Assembly: GCA_002471255.1 (NCBI GenBank) | Contig: DKPP01000002.1 | Coordinates: 27,623 to 91,622, forward strand | DNA: 64,000 bases | Origin: Akkermansiaceae bacterium UBA7331 | GTDB taxonomy: Bacteria > Verrucomicrobiota > Verrucomicrobiia > Verrucomicrobiales > Akkermansiaceae | Direction of reading: 5' to 3' | Shown here: in pieces, positions 37,101 through 46,366 of the stretch | Layout of the letters: the number at the start of each line of letters is the position of its first letter | Numbering within the stretch: position 1 is the stretch's first letter | The notes under the pieces: generated by a model | Told to the model about the DNA's origin: nothing | The model's input: the letters and a program-made list of their open reading frames with translations, nothing else | Database searches by the model: none | Position numbers and translations under genes: made by a program

Positions 37101-37715
37101 ATGGACGTAGAGAAAAAAATACTGGTGACGGCTAGTGCCCTATTTGCTGAAAATAGATACGATTCAGTATCTTTGCGTAACGTAGCGAAAGCAGCAGATA
37201 TAAGCCTATCAGCAATTAGTTATTATTTCGATAATAAACAGGATCTTTATGTTTATACGGCTCGTTATATTTTTAGACCTATGCATAGACATAGACGTCG
37301 TGTACTAGAGATGCTGGATGAATCGTCTAGTCGCGAAGAAGTTATTCGAGCGTATATCGAATCAATTTGTCAGATTTTTTTACATCCAAAAGGTAGAGTT
37401 TCTGCACACTTTTTGTGGAGGTTTTCTTATGAGAGTGATGAATTATGCCATTTAGTGTTAAATGAGTTGTTTACTTCTGAGTCAATGCGTTTTCGTGAAT
37501 TGTTTCGCGGCTTTCATCCTCATTTGCAGGATGGTGAGCATTTTTGGATTATGCAGTTATTCAATGCGATGATTTTCGTTACATTGGGTGAATTAATCGG
37601 ACACAATAGTGCGAAAAAGTTTGCTTGGGCAACAAATAAGCAAGAAGTGGTAAACCGCTTGGTTGACTCATCTCTCGCTTTATTTGATGTGCAGGAGAGC
37701 TTAATGAATCCTTAG
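37101..37715 (+). CDS. TetR-family transcriptional regulator 4 of 4
   Basis: This 204-residue regulator has the helix-turn-helix YDSVSLRNVAKAADISLSAISYYFDNKQDLY, very like that of regulator 3. It closes the tandem series; its stop codon overlaps that of the convergent thiE gene. No nearby gene is an obvious target: the convergent gene is thiamine synthesis and the upstream gene is a cytochrome. Confidence 0.88.
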   Translation: MDVEKKILVTASALFAENRYDSVSLRNVAKAADISLSAISYYFDNKQDLYVYTARYIFRPMHRHRRRVLEMLDESSSREEVIRAYIESICQIFLHPKGRVSAHFLWRFSYESDELCHLVLNELFTSESMRFRELFRGFHPHLQDGEHFWIMQLFNAMIFVTLGELIGHNSAKKFAWATNKQEVVNRLVDSSLALFDVQESLMNP

Positions 37716-38353
37716 ACTTCTCCCAATTGTTTTCTAAGGATTGATGTGCTGGCTTGAACGTCAGGTTGCTGTAGTAACCAAGAAACAATGACAACACGTT
37801 TTGCTCCGGCATCTTGAACTTGAGGTAAAGTGGTTTCATTGATACCCCCGATGCAAAAAATAGGGAAATCGGTAGGTAAAGTCTCATGTACTTGTTTAAT
37901 ATCTTCAAGGCCGATAGCAGGTCTGCCTGGCTTGGTCTGAGTCAAGAAAAGCGGACCAAAGCCAATATAATCAGCCTTTTCCTTATGGGCTTGAATAGCT
38001 TGTTCAAAACTATGGGTCGATCTGCCAATGATCATGCCCTCGCCTACTAGATCTCTGATGTCTTGTATTGCTCCATCATCTTGCCCGATATGTACGCCAT
38101 CAGCTTTGCATGCAATCGCTAACTCAGGATAATCGTTAACAATGAATAAACAGTTACCATTTTTGCATTGTTCTCTGAGTTGGTGTGCAATCGGAACAAC
38201 TTCATCATATGGCATATTTTTCGCACGTAATTGCAAAATTTTGATTCCACCTTGTAATAATGCGTCAGTTGTTTCGGTGAGAGCCTCTCGTGCAACGTAT
38301 GCTAAATCAATGATACCGTATAAATGGCAAGATTGTAATAATGGGTGGATCAT
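37712..38353 (-). CDS. thiE: Thiamine-phosphate synthase
   Basis: This protein of about 213 residues joins hydroxymethylpyrimidine pyrophosphate with the thiazole phosphate. Family blocks are visible: LQLRAKNMPYDEV, LFIVNDYPELAIACKADGVHIGQDD, IGRSTHS, YIGFGPLFLTQTKPGRP and FCIGGINETTLP. ATG at 38353 is chosen over a TTG two codons upstream. The gene is convergent with the last TetR gene, their stop codons overlapping. No other thiamine gene is adjacent and no TPP riboswitch was seen in the 174 bp upstream. Confidence 0.93.
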   Translation of the reverse strand: MIHPLLQSCHLYGIIDLAYVAREALTETTDALLQGGIKILQLRAKNMPYDEVVPIAHQLREQCKNGNCLFIVNDYPELAIACKADGVHIGQDDGAIQDIRDLVGEGMIIGRSTHSFEQAIQAHKEKADYIGFGPLFLTQTKPGRPAIGLEDIKQVHETLPTDFPIFCIGGINETTLPQVQDAGAKRVVIVSWLLQQPDVQASTSILRKQLGEV

Positions 38354-38527
38354 GCACAAAGAGTACTAGGAAACAGGGCAAAGAGCAAGAATCTCAAGGA
38401 TAAGCTTCTAGCTTTTATTGCCATGTGTATTGTATTTTTATTCCAATATTTTGATCATGAATAAATTATATTATTTTTTGATTAAAAGACGATACATTGC
38501 CTTGACCATAAATGCGGCATTGGTAGA

Positions 38528-39583
38528 ATGACCGACATCGTGTCCCCACTATTATATTCCGCAGCTAAAAGTTTATTATTTCAGATGAATCCCGAAACGG
38601 CCCATAACGTGACCTTAATGGGCTTACGCACGGCTGAACGTATGCATATGTTGAATGCCATGATGGGTGATATGCCACAGGATCCAGTGGAAATTTTGGG
38701 TCTCAAATTTCCCAATAGAGTGGGTTTAGCTGCCGGTATGGACAAAGAAGCCGATACGGCAGAAGCTTTTTTTCAAGTTGGTTTCGGATTTGTGGAAGTA
38801 GGTACTTTAACCTATCGTCCTCAGCCTGGTAATGATAAACCTAGATTGTTCCGTTTAATTCCGCATGAGGGAATTATTAACCGTATGGGATTTAATAATC
38901 ATGGTATCATCGAAGGTGTGGAAAACATCCGTAAGATGACAAAAAAACAAGGCATCTTAGGTGTAAACATCGGTAAGAATAAAGTAACTCCTAACGATGA
39001 AGCCGCTCAAGATTATTTAGCTTGTTTGCGCGCGGCATGGCCTGTAGCTGATTACATTGCGATTAATTTTTCCTCACCGAATACTCCTGGATTGCGTGAT
39101 TTACAAGGTGCTGAGCCTGCAGCTAAACTTTTAGCTTCATTGAAAGCCGAGCAATCCAATTTGCAGGCTGAAAGTGGACGTTACGTACCAATTCTCATGA
39201 AAGTGGCACCTGATGTAACCGATGAGCAAATTGTCGAATTAAGTCAGGTTTTTGTTGATGGTGGTTTAGACGGCTTGATCGCAACCAATACAACCTTGTC
39301 TCGTGAGGCTGTTAAATCTCATCAATATGGTGCTGAAACCGGTGGTTTATCCGGTGCTCCGCTTACGCAAAGATCCACAGAGGTGATTGCTTCTTTTGCT
39401 TCTGAAATCCGTGGTCGCATGCCAATTATCGGAGTAGGTGGTATCATGACCGGACAAGATGCCGTTGATAAAATCAAAGCAGGTGCCAGTTTAGTGCAAT
39501 TATATACCGGATTCATTTACAAAGGTCCACAGCTTATCCGTGACTGCGTGCAAGCTATGCAAGAGCAGTGTCCTGTAAAATAA
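38528..39583 (+). CDS. pyrD: Dihydroorotate dehydrogenase (quinone), class 2
   Basis: This 351-residue enzyme oxidises dihydroorotate to orotate in pyrimidine synthesis. It has the class 2 N-terminal helices (LFQMNPETAHNVTLMGLRTAERM) that bind the membrane quinone pool, then GLAAGMDKEADT, EVGTLTYRPQPGNDKPRLFRL, NRMGFNNHG and NFSSPNTPGLR, whose Ser is the catalytic base of class 2. The FMN-phosphate site is in IIGVGGIMTGQDA. The gene lies 23 nt before dnaE and may share its transcript. Confidence 0.96.
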   Translation: MTDIVSPLLYSAAKSLLFQMNPETAHNVTLMGLRTAERMHMLNAMMGDMPQDPVEILGLKFPNRVGLAAGMDKEADTAEAFFQVGFGFVEVGTLTYRPQPGNDKPRLFRLIPHEGIINRMGFNNHGIIEGVENIRKMTKKQGILGVNIGKNKVTPNDEAAQDYLACLRAAWPVADYIAINFSSPNTPGLRDLQGAEPAAKLLASLKAEQSNLQAESGRYVPILMKVAPDVTDEQIVELSQVFVDGGLDGLIATNTTLSREAVKSHQYGAETGGLSGAPLTQRSTEVIASFASEIRGRMPIIGVGGIMTGQDAVDKIKAGASLVQLYTGFIYKGPQLIRDCVQAMQEQCPVK

Positions 39584-39606
39584 ATTGATCTAAAAGAGAT
39601 TTAATT

Positions 39607-42600
39607 ATGGCGGATTCATTTGTTCATTTGCATACCCATACCGAGTTTTCCCTATTGGATGGGGCGATGCTTACTAAAGCAATGATTAAGCGATGCCAAG
39701 AATTTGGCATGCCCGCCATTGCCATGACAGATCATGGCAATATGTATGGTGCCATTGAGTTTTATCAAAATGCAGAGGGTAGTGGAGTAAAACCGATCAT
39801 GGGGTGTGAAATGTACCTTGCACCCTTTTCCATGCATGATAAAAAGGGCATACCCGGTCGCAAGATTGCTACCCACTTAACTCTCTTGGCGGAGAATGAA
39901 CAGGGATACCATAATCTGATGAAGATGGTATCTAAGGCTCACCTTGAAGGCGTTTATTACAAACCTCGTATCGATATGGATACGTTGAGTGAGTATAAAG
40001 AGGGCATCATCGCCATGACGGGATGTTTAGGTGGGCCGGTCAATGAGTGGCTTTTAATGGATCAAGAGGACAAGGCTCGTGAGACATTAATGAATCTACG
40101 CGATATTTTTGGTCACGAACATTTATTTGTCGAATTGCAGGATCACAATGATCCTTTACAAAAGAAAGTGCTACCTCAGCTCGTGTCGCTGGCCCGTGAG
40201 ACTAATTTACCGTTGGTAGCCACGAATGATGCCCACTTTTTGACCAGAGATGACCATGAGGCGCATGATGTGTTGATTTGCATCGGTACGGGTAAAATGG
40301 TCGCTGATGGTAAGCGCATGCGATATTCTCCGGAGGTTTATTTAAAGACCCCTGAAGAAATGCGAGAGGTTTTTAAAGATTTGCCTGAAGCTTGTGATAA
40401 TACTCTAGGCATTGCGGAAAGATGTAATGTTACTTTACATTTGGATGCGACAAGTTCTGAAAAATACCCGCAATTCGGTACTCCAGATGGCTCACCTCGT
40501 GAAGAATACATTCATGAAGTATGTGTACAAGGCTTAATCAAACGCTATGGTGAGAAGAGATTGAAAGAGGATGCCGTGCTCATGGAACGACTTGATTATG
40601 AGTTAGGTATTATCAATCAACTAGGCTTTGCTTCATATTTCTTAATTACGGCAGACTTCATTAACTGGGCAATTGATCATGGCATTGCCGTAGGTCCCGG
40701 ACGTGGATCCGGTGCCGGTTCTTTAGTTGCTTATGCAATGGGGATTACCAATATCTGCCCGATGCGTTTTGGATTGTTGTTTGAACGATTCCTTAATCCG
40801 GAACGTGTTAGCCCTCCCGACGTTGATATTGACTTTTGTCCGTTAAGACGTGCGGAAGTAATTGATTATGTAAGGCAAAAATATGGCGAAAGATCCGTAT
40901 CCAACATCATCACTTATGGTACGATGGGTGCTAAATCCGTTATTCGAGACGTAGCCCGTGTATTGGATATTTCGTACAGCGAAGCTGATCGTATTTCGAA
41001 AATGATTGATTCGAAGCCTAACGTGAAGCTCAAAAGTGAGTATGAGTCGAACGATGAATTAAAGCAACTCATTCATAGCAATGAGGCTTATATGCAACTT
41101 TGGGAGTATGCTACTAAGCTCGAAGGTCTCGTGCGAAATGTTGGCGTACACGCAGCAGGTGTGGTGATCGGTGATAGACCATTGGATGAGCACGTACCGC
41201 TTACACGAGATAATGAAGGTGGCGTAGTTACTCAATTCGACATGGGTGCTATCACGGAAGTCGGTCTCCTAAAGATGGACTTTTTAGGTCTCAAAAACTT
41301 AACCATTATTCAAGATACCGAACGGTTTATTCGTAGGCATCAGCCGGACTTTGCTATTGATCATGTACCTCTTGACGACCAACCGACTCTAGCCTTGCTC
41401 AATCGAGGGGAAACCATGGGCGTGTTCCAGTTAGAATCCGGTGGCATGGTGAATACGTGCCGTCGGTATGGTATTCAAAAAATTGAGGACATTATTGACC
41501 TTTTAGCTTTGTATCGCCCGGGTGCTATGCAGTTCATCGATGAGATGATTGAGGTGAAAAAAGGCCTGCGCACCGTGGAATATGAACATCCCTTATTGGA
41601 ACAAATATGCGGTGAAACCTATGGGGTAATGATTTACCAAGAACAGGTGCAAAATGCTGCAAAATTGTTAGCAGGATATAGCTTGGGCGGTGCTGACTTG
41701 CTTCGTCGAGCCATGGGTAAGAAAAAAGTGGAGGTCATGCAGAAAGAGCGTGCCAACTTCGAAAAAGGATGTTGGGAAACGAACAAAATACCTAAGGAAT
41801 TGGCAGGGAAAATTTTCGACAAAATCGAAAAATTCGCAGGCTACGGTTTTAACAAATCGCACTCTGCCTGCTATGGACACATTTCATACTGGACTGCTTA
41901 TCTGAAAGCCAATTTCCCGGTTGAGTTTATCGCAGGTCTTTTATCCAATGAAATGAACAACACCGAAAAAATGGGTGTGTTCATCGCTGAAGCCAACAAA
42001 TTGGGTATTGAAGTATTACCACCTGACTTAAATAAATCACAACTCAAATATAATCCGGAACAAATGCCTTCCGGTGCTTGGGCTGTGCGTTATGGATTGG
42101 CTGCGATTAAAAACGTAGGTGAAGGAGCTATGAGCCAGTTAATCGAAGAACGCGAGCGTAATGGCGACTTTACATCAATGGAGGATGTGTGTAATCGATT
42201 GGATTCTAAATCTGTAAATAAAAAGATTCTGGAATCTTTGGTGCGAGCCGGTGCTTTAGATTGGACGATGGAACCTCGAGCAGAGTTGTTTGAACGTATT
42301 GACTTGGCTCTTAGTGGTGCGTCTCAATTGCACAAAGATAAGGCTTCCGGTCAAGGTTCTCTCTTTGATATGACTTTTGGCGGTCCGGTGAAAAATGATG
42401 ATGTGATCAAAGTAGAATGGCCTAAAGAGCAAAGGATGAATGATGAAAATGAGTTGCTTGGCGCTTATTTTTGCGGGCATCCATTGGACTCGATGCGTGG
42501 CGTGATTGATCATCCGAAGTATCTCCAAATTGGCTTGATTCCTGACTTAGAACCAGAAGATTTAAAGAAACGACATCAAATTGCCGGTATGGTACGCTCA

Positions 42601-43065
42601 GTTTTACCTAAATTGAGTAAAGCAGGCAAAAAGTTTGCTATTTTAACTTTAGAAGACTTTACCGGAAGTGTCGAAATCTTGTTATGGTCAGAAACTTATG
42701 AGAAGGCTATGGCTATTGAGGGGGGATTAGAGCCGGGCGTGTTTGTAACCCTCAAAGTAGGGATTCAAGAAGACGATCGTACCGCATCAAAGCGAGTGGC
42801 GGCTAATAGTGTGGAGCCCTTAACCGGCCGTAAACAAAAAGTAAAAAACGATCAAGCTCCTTTAACGGTAGTCGTTAGCCCAATTCGCCATACCAAAGAT
42901 AATTTATTACAAATTCGAGATATTTTAGCTAAATATCCCGGTAAATCAAAGGTGCATTTATCGATCAAAAATAGTTTAGGGCATAGCGTATTGCTCGAAA
43001 TGGACGATCGTTACAAAGTTCGCAATTGTAAGCAGCTTCAAGATGAGCTGAGTATGTATAATTAG
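39607..43065 (+). CDS. dnaE: DNA polymerase III alpha subunit
   Basis: This 1152-residue replicative polymerase subunit has an N-terminal PHP domain (VHLHTHTEFSLLDGA, MTDHGNMYG, ATNDAHFLTRDDHEAHD) followed by the polymerase core. The catalytic Asp residues sit in PDVDIDFC and LLKMDFLGLK, and the thumb/fingers block in LAGYSLGGADLLRRAMGKK. It also has the helix-hairpin-helix region and an OB-fold (VRSVLPKLSKAGKKFAILTLEDFTG). PHP metal ligands look retained, unlike the E. coli enzyme. The start has AAAGAG at a normal distance. Confidence 0.97.
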   Translation: MADSFVHLHTHTEFSLLDGAMLTKAMIKRCQEFGMPAIAMTDHGNMYGAIEFYQNAEGSGVKPIMGCEMYLAPFSMHDKKGIPGRKIATHLTLLAENEQGYHNLMKMVSKAHLEGVYYKPRIDMDTLSEYKEGIIAMTGCLGGPVNEWLLMDQEDKARETLMNLRDIFGHEHLFVELQDHNDPLQKKVLPQLVSLARETNLPLVATNDAHFLTRDDHEAHDVLICIGTGKMVADGKRMRYSPEVYLKTPEEMREVFKDLPEACDNTLGIAERCNVTLHLDATSSEKYPQFGTPDGSPREEYIHEVCVQGLIKRYGEKRLKEDAVLMERLDYELGIINQLGFASYFLITADFINWAIDHGIAVGPGRGSGAGSLVAYAMGITNICPMRFGLLFERFLNPERVSPPDVDIDFCPLRRAEVIDYVRQKYGERSVSNIITYGTMGAKSVIRDVARVLDISYSEADRISKMIDSKPNVKLKSEYESNDELKQLIHSNEAYMQLWEYATKLEGLVRNVGVHAAGVVIGDRPLDEHVPLTRDNEGGVVTQFDMGAITEVGLLKMDFLGLKNLTIIQDTERFIRRHQPDFAIDHVPLDDQPTLALLNRGETMGVFQLESGGMVNTCRRYGIQKIEDIIDLLALYRPGAMQFIDEMIEVKKGLRTVEYEHPLLEQICGETYGVMIYQEQVQNAAKLLAGYSLGGADLLRRAMGKKKVEVMQKERANFEKGCWETNKIPKELAGKIFDKIEKFAGYGFNKSHSACYGHISYWTAYLKANFPVEFIAGLLSNEMNNTEKMGVFIAEANKLGIEVLPPDLNKSQLKYNPEQMPSGAWAVRYGLAAIKNVGEGAMSQLIEERERNGDFTSMEDVCNRLDSKSVNKKILESLVRAGALDWTMEPRAELFERIDLALSGASQLHKDKASGQGSLFDMTFGGPVKNDDVIKVEWPKEQRMNDENELLGAYFCGHPLDSMRGVIDHPKYLQIGLIPDLEPEDLKKRHQIAGMVRSVLPKLSKAGKKFAILTLEDFTGSVEILLWSETYEKAMAIEGGLEPGVFVTLKVGIQEDDRTASKRVAANSVEPLTGRKQKVKNDQAPLTVVVSPIRHTKDNLLQIRDILAKYPGKSKVHLSIKNSLGHSVLLEMDDRYKVRNCKQLQDELSMYN

Positions 43066-43101
43066 AGCTTTGTTTCTTAATAGATCAAAATTATGACAAA
43101 T

Positions 43102-43179
43102 GGGATGTGAACATCCCCATTATCTTGGCGCTCTATTTCTGAAAGTCGTGTAAGAGTTTACTTACACGTCGAAACTTTC
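43102..43179. repeat. two hairpins between dnaE and gadB
   Basis: The first is GGGATG (43102-43107) with CATCCC (43112-43117). The second is a perfect 8-bp stem CGTGTAAG (43147-43154) with CTTACACG (43161-43168), extended by GAAAGT/ACTTTC outside a short bulge. It ends 15 nt before the gadB start. No T-run follows either, so leader structures or weak terminators are possible. Confidence 0.55.
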
Positions 43180-43193
43180 AACTAGATAAAAAG

Positions 43194-44603
43194 ATGAGCT
43201 TAAAAGATATTGTCGATTGTGTAAGTGGTCACCGAGCTACAGCTGAAAATTCTATTTTCGGTTCCCCTGATGCCGCTAATATTTTACCTACTTCCGAAAT
43301 GCCCGAATATGCAATGCGGGCTGAAGATGCTTATCAACTTGTTTCTGACGAGTTGATGTTGGATGGTAATGCACGTCAAAACTTGGCAACGTTTTGCCAA
43401 ACCTGGGACGAAAAACAAGTTCGTGATTTGATGGATTTAAGCATCAATAAGAACATGATTGATAAGGATGAATATCCTCAAACTGCGGCAATTGAAATAC
43501 GTTGTGCTAATATCTTAGCAAACCTTTGGAATGTCGGGGATAAAGAAGATCCTATCGGCTGTTCGACTATCGGGTCGAGTGAAGCTTGTATGCTAGGTGG
43601 TTTAGCTGCTCTATGGCGCTGGCGTGCCCGTCAAAAGGCTGCAGGTAAACCAATTGACAAGCCCAATTTAGTGTGTGGTCCTGTTCAGGTATGTTGGCAT
43701 AAGTTCTGTCGTTATTGGGATATTGAACTTCGTGAGTTGCCCATGGAAAAAGGCCAATTTAAGATGAGCATGGATCGTATGTTGACTCAAGTAGATGAAA
43801 ATACAATCTGTGTGGTACCTACCTTTGGTGTTACATACACCGGCCAATATGAATTCCCTAAAGACGTTTCTGACGCTTTGGATCGATATGAAAAAGAAAC
43901 AGGCATCTATGTTGATATCCACGTTGATGCCGCAAGTGGTGGTTTCTTAGCTCCTTTCTGTGCACCTGAAATTGAATTTGATTTTAGATTACCTCGTGTT
44001 AAATCCATCAGTACATCCGGTCACAAATATGGTTTAGCTCCATTAGGTTGCGGTTGGGTTGTATGGAGAGATAAGAAAGAATTACCTGAAGGTCTGATCT
44101 TTAGTGTGAACTATCTAGGTGGCTCAACACCTACCTTTGCTATCAACTTCTCTAGACCTGCCGGTCAGATCATTTGTCAATACTATGATTTTATTCGCTT
44201 AGGTAAACAAGGTTACACCAATATACAATCCCAAAGTTATGCTGTAGCTAATTATATTTATGAGGAAATATCCAAACTAGGACCTTATGAATTTATTGCC
44301 ACCGGTGATCCAAAGACTGATATTCCTGCAGTCTGTTATTATGTAAAAGAAGGTTCAAACCTCCCATACAATTTATTTGATCTATCGGACAAATTGAGAA
44401 CCTTCGGATGGCAAGTACCTGCCTTTACCTTATCTGCTGATTGTCAAGATACGGTTGTAATGCGAGTAATGGTTCGCCAAGGCTTTACAAAAGATTTAGC
44501 AGACTTGTTCTTAGCAGACTACAAGCGTGCGCTTAAATTCTTTGACGCACATCCGGTTGTTTCCAATATGACCCCTGAAGAAGGCACCGCCTTCCACCAC
44601 TAA
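43194..44603 (+). CDS. gadB: Glutamate decarboxylase (PLP-dependent)
   Basis: This 469-residue enzyme converts glutamate to GABA and CO2, consuming a proton. It closely matches the bacterial GadB pattern: IGCSTIGSSEACMLGGLAALW, VDIHVDAASGGF and the PLP lysine in SISTSGHKYGLAPLG. A C-terminal HH pair near the end recalls the pH-responsive tail of GadB. No glutamate/GABA antiporter gene (gadC) is in the window, so acid resistance would need a transporter elsewhere. A strong terminator follows, making this a single-gene unit. Confidence 0.95.
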   Translation: MSLKDIVDCVSGHRATAENSIFGSPDAANILPTSEMPEYAMRAEDAYQLVSDELMLDGNARQNLATFCQTWDEKQVRDLMDLSINKNMIDKDEYPQTAAIEIRCANILANLWNVGDKEDPIGCSTIGSSEACMLGGLAALWRWRARQKAAGKPIDKPNLVCGPVQVCWHKFCRYWDIELRELPMEKGQFKMSMDRMLTQVDENTICVVPTFGVTYTGQYEFPKDVSDALDRYEKETGIYVDIHVDAASGGFLAPFCAPEIEFDFRLPRVKSISTSGHKYGLAPLGCGWVVWRDKKELPEGLIFSVNYLGGSTPTFAINFSRPAGQIICQYYDFIRLGKQGYTNIQSQSYAVANYIYEEISKLGPYEFIATGDPKTDIPAVCYYVKEGSNLPYNLFDLSDKLRTFGWQVPAFTLSADCQDTVVMRVMVRQGFTKDLADLFLADYKRALKFFDAHPVVSNMTPEEGTAFHH

Positions 44604-44666
44604 TAAATAGTGATAAGGATTTGTCGCTGAAAGATCTTTTTTAGACGTGTTAGTGACTGTGTGATT

Positions 44667-44714
44667 CGCCCCTCATCTTCTTTCTAATTCCGATAGAAGG
44701 TGAGGGGCGTTTTT
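44667..44714 (+). terminator. intrinsic terminator after gadB
   Basis: A GC-rich stem (CGCCCCTCA with TGAGGGGCG, extended by CTTC/GAAG) is followed by TTTTT. Confidence 0.92.
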
Positions 44715-44797
44715 GTAATGTGATTCAAAGGTAAATGGATTCTACCTATATGTTCTTTACACTTTTTTATATCTTGCTAGAATCCTCTGCAGCTTGC

Positions 44798-44888
44798 GGA
44801 GCGATGGCTGAGTTGGTTTAAGGCACTCGACTCGAAATCGAACGTACAGGTAACTGTACCGAGGGTTCGAATCCCTCTCGCTCCGCCA
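44798..44888 (+). tRNA. tRNA-Ser (anticodon CGA)
   Basis: The acceptor stem GGAGCGA/TCGCTCC, D-loop, anticodon CGA at 44833-44835, long variable arm (GTACAG/CTGTAC) and T-arm GGTTCGAAT are all present. The 3' CCA is encoded. The long variable arm and CGA anticodon identify a class II serine tRNA. A strong terminator follows at 44904-44937. Confidence 0.96.
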
Positions 44889-44903
44889 TGTTTATTTTTT
44901 TAT

Positions 44904-44937
44904 AACCCTGTAAATCGCTTGATTTACAGGGTTTTTT
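44904..44937 (+). terminator. intrinsic terminator after tRNA-Ser
   Basis: A 12-bp stem (ACCCTGTAAATC with GATTTACAGGGT) with a 4-nt loop is followed by a T-run. Confidence 0.9.
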
Positions 44938-45118
44938 CGTATTTGACCTTGCACGATATTGCATGCAATTATGGCGAATTTAGGGCTATTCTTATTTATT
45001 TCTCGAAGGCAAAATTTTTAGACTAAAGGCAATGTCTTTGTAGGGTTCATGACTTAGTCCTTATTGTTTTAATTCACTTCTTCTTGTCGATGTAAGTGTT
45101 TTATTGTATAAGGGATAG

Positions 45119-46306
45119 ATGAACTATCTAAGAATGGCTGCTGTGTGTTGTGTTTGTATGTTTAATTCTCATGGAGCAACAATAAATGCTGAGGAGGCTG
45201 CTTTTGAGGCTCGATTGCTTCGTGAAGCCTTGTCTTTATCTCCAAAGAAAAATGTCTGCGTTTCTCCTTATGTTGCTTCTTTAAATATCGCTATGTTGAA
45301 ACATGGAGCTAGGGGTGAAACTTTGCATGAGTTAGAGCCTATTGCCGGTGACATCAAAATGTTATGTGGTAAGAGTAAGAAGTTTTCCTTCCCAGGAAAG
45401 GTTTATAATAAGATATTTATCGATGAATCCATCAAAGTGAAGGATTCTTATTTGAAGGCATTACCTGAAAATACGGTTCTATGTGTCGATTTTGTCAAAA
45501 ATCCTAAGCAGGCGATTGATATCATTAATAAATATATTGAAAAATGTACTAACCGGGAAATTTCTCGAGTTTTATCCGAGGATATGCTTACTGGGCAAGA
45601 TGCTTGTGTTTATTTGAGTATTTTAAAGATGAATTGTCCTTGGTTATATGAATTTGACCCGAAAGATACTCGGAATCGAAAGTTTTTGACTGCCAACAAT
45701 AAAAGTATCGATGTGCCAACTATGGCTGTGCGTATAGAGCAGAAGGGGTATAATGATATACAGGCAGAATGGTTGGATTTTGGGATATCTATGCCTATAT
45801 CTTCCCCAAATAAGGATGTCGCCTTGAAATTCGTATGTTTAATGCCACCTGAGAATGTAAGCATACATGAATGGTTAAGTTCATTATCGAAAGAACGTTT
45901 AGATGACATTAGAAAGCAATCGTTTCAATCAGAGGAGAAGAGATCGCCATATGATGAACGGATTATCATATTACCTAAATTTCATTATTCCTGTAGGGTT
46001 GATATGAAACGCGTGTTGATGAAGCTTGGTATCAAAAAGCTTTTTGATACGAGTGCTGATTTTTCAGGTTTTAGTTCAACTCCTACGTGGATTAACTTAT
46101 CGTTCCAAAATCTTGGAATTTCAGTTAATGAAAGGGGAGCTAGATTAAGTGCACTAATGAGTTCGTTTGCCCCTTTCGGTGGAGCGCTCCAGCCCACCAA
46201 GATGTTTTACAGGTTTAATCGTCCTTTTATCTTCATGATTTGTGACGATCGAGAAAGCAGTCCCATTTATTGCATAGGTGTTGTTTGTGATCCTTCAAAG
46301 AAATAA
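45119..46306 (+). CDS. Secreted serpin-like protein
   Basis: This 395-residue protein has a signal peptide (ends near CMFNSHG) and a serpin-type body. SPYVASLNIAMLKHGARGETLHEL matches the helix region after strand s6B. LPKFHYSCRVDMKRVLMKLGIKKLFDTSADFSGFS matches the s2C-to-hF stretch. FNRPFIFMICDDRESSPIYCIGVVCDP is the C-terminal serpin signature. The reactive-loop hinge reads NERGARLSALMSS rather than the small-residue run of inhibitory serpins, so it may be a non-inhibitory or atypical member. It has a good AAGGGA site 6 nt before ATG. It sits beside tRNA-Ser, a common site for gene gain. Confidence 0.82.
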   Translation: MNYLRMAAVCCVCMFNSHGATINAEEAAFEARLLREALSLSPKKNVCVSPYVASLNIAMLKHGARGETLHELEPIAGDIKMLCGKSKKFSFPGKVYNKIFIDESIKVKDSYLKALPENTVLCVDFVKNPKQAIDIINKYIEKCTNREISRVLSEDMLTGQDACVYLSILKMNCPWLYEFDPKDTRNRKFLTANNKSIDVPTMAVRIEQKGYNDIQAEWLDFGISMPISSPNKDVALKFVCLMPPENVSIHEWLSSLSKERLDDIRKQSFQSEEKRSPYDERIIILPKFHYSCRVDMKRVLMKLGIKKLFDTSADFSGFSSTPTWINLSFQNLGISVNERGARLSALMSSFAPFGGALQPTKMFYRFNRPFIFMICDDRESSPIYCIGVVCDPSKK

Positions 46307-46309
46307 AAT

Positions 46310-46345
46310 AAAAGAGCTATCTTTCATGATGAAGATAGCTCTTTT
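46310..46345. terminator. bidirectional terminator between the serpin gene and yidC
   Basis: A 14-bp stem (AAAAGAGCTATCTT with AAGATAGCTCTTTT, 8-nt loop) sits between the two convergent stop codons. Confidence 0.88.
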
Positions 46346-46366
46346 GGATTTATTATAAATGGTTTG

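Noticed and set aside
38502..38529. TTGACC-16-TAGAAT promoter at pyrD
   Set aside because: The -10 overlaps the annotated ATG. A start at GTG 38540 would rescue it but is not needed; probably chance.
44790..45118. Integrative element at tRNA-Ser
   Set aside because: No integrase, direct repeat of the tRNA end, or foreign gene block is visible; only the serpin gene follows.
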